Made by a program: the position numbers and the translations under genes. 64,000 nucleotides of DNA, taken from Chitinophaga rhizosphaerae (GTDB lineage Bacteria > Bacteroidota > Bacteroidia > Chitinophagales > Chitinophagaceae). Where the stretch lies: the NCBI RefSeq assembly GCF_003958645.1, contig NZ_RXLO01000006.1:124001-188000 (forward strand), written 5' to 3'. This document shows positions 60,786 through 64,000 of the stretch, in pieces (position 1 is the first letter of the stretch; each line of letters begins with the position of its first letter). The notes under the pieces are model-generated. The model was not told where the DNA came from and searched no databases. It saw nothing but the letters and a program-made list of their open reading frames with translations.

Positions 60786-61844
60786 TTACTTCGTCCAAAC
60801 TTCTTCTATAAGGCGGAAAGTCCCATCGGCATTGGTGTACTTATACCGCAAAACGAGTTGTCCCGTTGCCGGGTCGAAATAGCTCTTCCCGGCCGTGGGA
60901 TGGTCTGCGAGCGGGTTCGTTCCGCTGATATAACCAGACACATCGATGGTATTGTTTTCCGGGTGGATGGTCAGCGTCATCTTGCTGTTGGCGTAATTGG
61001 CGAGGTTGGCGATATCGTCCGATTCATATGCCATGCGCGTATTCGTTTTTCCAAGCTGTTTGGAAAGGTTGATCGCCACCGAGCCCGCCAGCGTTCCGTC
61101 TGCACTATAATTGTAGCGGGTGCCGACGGCCGTGTAATTGCCTTCATACGGATATATGTATTCCAGCGAATCGAGGTAGGTTACGCCGAAAGTATCGATG
61201 GATGCCGAATACGGCCGGTAGAACGATCGGTAATATACCATGGTGCCTGGTTTCCAGTCGGGCAATTCGAGCGTTTCTTCATCCGGCCCAAGTTCCAGCG
61301 TGCGCGCTGCGCCGGTGGCGCTGGTGTACATCACGTCGGTCTTTACGTTGACCGTGTCTGGCGTAAACCAGTGGGTAACGAGTTTCCCGCCGTTGAGCGA
61401 AGTGCCGTTGCTGGCGCGATTGGACAGTTCTGACCGGTAAACATCGCCATACACGCGGATGTTGGCCAGTTCCATCCGGGTAGAGCGGTTGCCGAGCTCG
61501 TCGAACGAATAGACGGCGAAGGTCTGCGTGCCTTCGTTCACCCCGTTGATGACGATCCGCTGGCGTTGCGAGGGGTCGGTGACCTTGGATTCCGTGTCCA
61601 GCGAATCCTGCCCGTTATTCCAGAAAACCCGGTGCTTGCGGATAGACGGGTCTGTGCTGGGCAACCACGAGAGTTCCACGCGTTTATTGCCGGTTTCGAT
61701 GGCCGCCTGTTGCATACGGCCGGGATAGATCACCTCCTTCCCGTCCAGCATGGATTTGAATTCGTCCGCTTCCTTTTTGCATCCGCAGGCGAGCACGGCG
61801 GCGAGCATCAGTGCAGCGGTTATGTTCGTTTGAAATAATTTCAT
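60786..61844 (-). CDS. DUF4998-type lipoprotein (locus D)
   Basis: 352 aa; lipoprotein signal with Cys20 or Cys22 (LMLAAVLACGCKKEADE). The first half matches the DUF4998 pattern of fibronectin-like strands (RVELSWLPSTDPSIRKHRVFW, TQTFAVYSFDELGNRS, VYGDVYRSELSNR); the second half (LEYIYPYEGNYTAVGTRYNY, GQLVLRYKYTNADGTFRLIEEVW) is beta-rich like lipocalin-style DUF domains in SusCD loci. Surface-exposed glycan-binding role likely. Follows the DUF5000 gene after 19 bp. Confidence 0.8.
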   Translation of the reverse strand: MKLFQTNITAALMLAAVLACGCKKEADEFKSMLDGKEVIYPGRMQQAAIETGNKRVELSWLPSTDPSIRKHRVFWNNGQDSLDTESKVTDPSQRQRIVINGVNEGTQTFAVYSFDELGNRSTRMELANIRVYGDVYRSELSNRASNGTSLNGGKLVTHWFTPDTVNVKTDVMYTSATGAARTLELGPDEETLELPDWKPGTMVYYRSFYRPYSASIDTFGVTYLDSLEYIYPYEGNYTAVGTRYNYSADGTLAGSVAINLSKQLGKTNTRMAYESDDIANLANYANSKMTLTIHPENNTIDVSGYISGTNPLADHPTAGKSYFDPATGQLVLRYKYTNADGTFRLIEEVWTK

Positions 61845-61863
61845 CTTGATGATTTTGAAGTGA

Positions 61864-63042
61864 TTATTCCGCGCCCCAGATGGTCATTTCCATGAGGTGC
61901 ATGAAGTCTTCCGACATCGTTTCCAGCGTTTCGAAGCGGATGTACCGCACTTTCCCGGCGGCGCTGGGGAAGTCGTAATCGAACCCGGCCACGGCGGCGT
62001 TGATATCGTCCTGGGTATTGGTGCCAAGCGGCGAGCCGGAAGGTTTTTTGCAGTCGTATTCGCCCAGCAGCTCCCAGGTGCCGTCCATACTGCCGTCGGG
62101 ATTGGGCGCCCTGGAACCCCACACCCTGAAGCGTTTCGGGTTGCCGTGGCTCCATACGTAAGGGCCCGTGCGCGGCCAGATCTTGAACCGGCTCAACTTC
62201 GCTTCCACGCCCATGTCGAACGTGAAATGCTGCGGCATGTTGGACCCGTCGGGCGTGTGGAACCCATATGGCTCGGCCACCCGGTCATCCCAGAGGTAAG
62301 GCATGATCCATCCGTAATCGTCGCGCTGATCGGTCGGGAGCTGGTATTGCTTGAATTTGGTTTTATCCAGCGCCTTTTCGAATATCGGCGTCAGCGTGAC
62401 CGACAGCGTGTCGGAGAGATTGTTCCATTTGTCCGTTACGAACACCCTGAATTCACGCTCCACCGACGGGTATCCGCGCACTTTGATGCGGATACTGTCC
62501 AGCGAAGTGAACAGCTGTTCGATCACCTCCCATTCATTGTACTGGTCTTTGGCAAGGATGATGACACCGAGGTTTTTCTTTTCCGGGTTCAGCGCCGACA
62601 CGTAAATCCCCCCGAAATCGGGCTGCACTTTCACTTCCTGGCGAACGAGCTTATAGATGGGCGTTTTCGGCGTAACGGTCACTTTCACGGGATCGGATTT
62701 GGCTTCGCTGCGCGTCACCACCGTGAGCGTTACATCGTACGGTTTGGCGTCTTTAAAACCTTCCACGATGAGCTTGTTGTCATAATAGGAAGCTTTGGCC
62801 TGGCGGGTCTGCTGGTCGTTGATCCGGTATTCCGCGAGCACGTACAGCAGGTTGGGGCTTTTGGGCAGATCGTAACTGATCTCCGCGCCGCCGTTGAACG
62901 GCACCACGCGCACATTGCTCACCGCGCCGGGTTTTGTATTGTCTTCGGAAGGGAAACCCTTGTAGTTGTCCGATTTGTTGCACCCGGCCAGGATCGTTCC
63001 TGCCAGCAGCAGCATGCCGGAAATGTATCTGAATTGTTTCAT
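61864..63042 (-). CDS. DUF4959/DUF5126/DUF5000-type surface lipoprotein (locus D)
   Basis: 392 aa; lipoprotein signal with Cys21 (LLLAGTILAGCNKSDNY). Three beta-sandwich parts: about 35-125 with PGAVSNVRVVPFNGGAEISYDLP (DUF4959-like), about 130-225 with YVSALNPEKKNLGVIILAKDQ (DUF5126-like) and about 240-392 with FTFDMGVEAKLSRFKIWPR, KRFRVWGSRAPNPDGSMDG and VRYIRFETLETMS, an F5/8-type C-like DUF5000 domain. Typical accessory glycan-binding protein of SusCD loci in Bacteroidota. 22 bp from the SusD gene. Confidence 0.85.
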   Translation of the reverse strand: MKQFRYISGMLLLAGTILAGCNKSDNYKGFPSEDNTKPGAVSNVRVVPFNGGAEISYDLPKSPNLLYVLAEYRINDQQTRQAKASYYDNKLIVEGFKDAKPYDVTLTVVTRSEAKSDPVKVTVTPKTPIYKLVRQEVKVQPDFGGIYVSALNPEKKNLGVIILAKDQYNEWEVIEQLFTSLDSIRIKVRGYPSVEREFRVFVTDKWNNLSDTLSVTLTPIFEKALDKTKFKQYQLPTDQRDDYGWIMPYLWDDRVAEPYGFHTPDGSNMPQHFTFDMGVEAKLSRFKIWPRTGPYVWSHGNPKRFRVWGSRAPNPDGSMDGTWELLGEYDCKKPSGSPLGTNTQDDINAAVAGFDYDFPSAAGKVRYIRFETLETMSEDFMHLMEMTIWGAE

Positions 63043-63064
63043 GATGTGGCTGTTTTATTGAAGA

Positions 63065-64000
63065 TCACCAGTAAGCGTTTTGAACGAGGTTGGGGTTGAC
63101 GGACAGGCTCCTGTCGCGCAGGGGCCAGAAGTAATCCTTCGTCTGGAATACGGGCGTGATGATGGATTGCGGCCGGTAGTACCCCGATGCCGTTTCCTTG
63201 TTGATATCCCAACCGCGGATGGGCTTGGACATGACGTTGGCGAGGGTTTTCCAGCGGCGGAGGTCCCATCCCGCCTGGCCTTCGAAACACAATTCGATCC
63301 GCCGTTCCTGCTGGATGATGGCGCGAAGCCCCGCCTGCGTGGTGAATTTGTTGGGGAAACGGGAATATTGCGACCAGGATTCCTGTACGGTTTTCAGTCC
63401 GGCGCGTACCCGCACGCGGTTGATGTAATCGTACGCTTCTTCCGACGGGCCTGCAGCTTCGTTCAGCGCCTCGGCGTACAGCAGGTACAATGCCGCCAGG
63501 CGGAACATGGGCCAGGGATAATCTTCGGTGATGCTTACCCCCTTGTCGTACACGGATTTGTAATGCACGAGCTTCTTGGGCCAGTAACCCGTGGCGTTAT
63601 ACCGGAACCCGTCCATCACACCGGCGGTCTGCCCGAGTTTTGCTTCCACGTGCAAAGCGCTCGCATCCGTCAGTACGCCGTTCCCGAACCAGATGCCGCC
63701 GTCGAAGCCGAGGTTGGCATAGTAGCGGGGCTCGCGGTACAGGTTCAAACCGGCGGTGGTATACCCTTCGCGGATGTAGAATTTATTGTCTGCATTCCCG
63801 CTGGTGGGATTGAAGCGGCGGGCATAGTCCCAGTTCCGGTCTTCATCGATTGGCACGCCGTTATCGGTATAGAAAAGTTCGGCGGTGTTGATGTTGGAGG
63901 GGAGCCGGGAGATGAGCTGGTAGTTGTCCTGCGCGGTAGCCGGCAGCCGGGCCGCGGCATATTGCTGGTAGGAGAACGGAATGTTCAGCGCCCAGATCAT
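63065..64000 (-). CDS. SusD/RagB-like lipoprotein, C-terminal part (locus D, runs off right edge)
   Basis: 311 C-terminal residues visible, open at the window end. Shows the family's YPWPMFRLAALYLLYAEALN, EEAYDYINRVRVRAGLKTVQ, QQERRIELCFEGQAGWDLRRW and SVNPNLVQNAYW end. The signal peptide and N-terminal half, and the expected SusC gene, lie beyond 64000. First of three genes visible in locus D. Confidence 0.93.
   Translation of the reverse strand: MIWALNIPFSYQQYAAARLPATAQDNYQLISRLPSNINTAELFYTDNGVPIDEDRNWDYARRFNPTSGNADNKFYIREGYTTAGLNLYREPRYYANLGFDGGIWFGNGVLTDASALHVEAKLGQTAGVMDGFRYNATGYWPKKLVHYKSVYDKGVSITEDYPWPMFRLAALYLLYAEALNEAAGPSEEAYDYINRVRVRAGLKTVQESWSQYSRFPNKFTTQAGLRAIIQQERRIELCFEGQAGWDLRRWKTLANVMSKPIRGWDINKETASGYYRPQSIITPVFQTKDYFWPLRDRSLSVNPNLVQNAYW

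Noticed and set aside
1..64000. CRISPR arrays, insertion sequences, prophage genes
   Set aside because: No regularly spaced direct repeats, transposases, integrases or phage structural genes were seen.

Overview
The window comes from a high-GC member of the Bacteroidota, most likely Chitinophagaceae (Chitinophaga-like). The evidence is three complete sigma/anti-sigma/SusC/SusD loci and part of a fourth, type IX secretion sorting domains, TAnnTTTG-type promoters, LytS/LytTR signalling and the almost complete lack of Shine-Dalgarno sequences. No phage, insertion sequence or CRISPR array was seen.

Layout. 1-2.3 kb: housekeeping genes on the minus strand (CCA-adding enzyme at the left edge, TsaC/Sua5, a GT4 glycosyltransferase). 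2.4-4.7 kb: a compact ribosomal-peptide cluster, made of a 59-aa precursor with a microviridin-type core and two ATP-grasp ligases (MvdC-like and MvdD-like). The precursor is too short to stand out as an ORF and is the key gene of this part. 4.7-11.4 kb (minus): locus A, sigma-FecR-SusC(STN)-SusD. 11.5-12.6 kb: dapD and tRNA-Leu(CAG). 12.6-14.7 kb: a decaying stretch with a broken alpha/beta hydrolase, a broken Crp/Fnr regulator and an orphan T9SS sorting domain. 14.7-26.5 kb (minus): locus B, sigma-FecR-SusC(no STN)-SusD, then a 979-aa multidomain secreted protein and a GH16 lipoprotein, with a divergent GH29 fucosidase. 28.7-34.9 kb: small secreted and membrane proteins, a DsbD-like gene fragment, and a TlpA-like/histidine kinase/LytTR operon. 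35.2-42.1 kb (plus): locus C, sigma-FecR-SusC(STN)-SusD. 42.4-47.2 kb: a two-gene operon of a secreted glycosidase-like protein and a c-type-cytochrome-bearing PVC-type dehydrogenase.

47.4-59.7 kb is a stress island: PfkB, small proteins, a response regulator fused to a Crp/Fnr module, a LOG-family protein, three tandem-domain universal stress proteins, a flavodoxin, an ATP-cone/nuclease fusion, Hsp20 and an AI-2E permease. Reading its intergenic regions I found the same FNR/CRP-like palindrome, TGAY-N4-RTCA, seven times, each time in front of a gene or divergent pair, mostly 72-78 bp from the start codon. Chance expectation is about one per 16 kb. The gene content resembles the hypoxia/dormancy (DosR) regulon of mycobacteria, and the likely regulator, the receiver-Crp fusion, sits in the middle. 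This putative regulon and the microviridin-type cluster are the two most interesting systems in the window.

59.8-64 kb: an AraC regulator followed by a DUF4998 lipoprotein, a DUF5000-type lipoprotein and a SusD that runs off the right edge (locus D).
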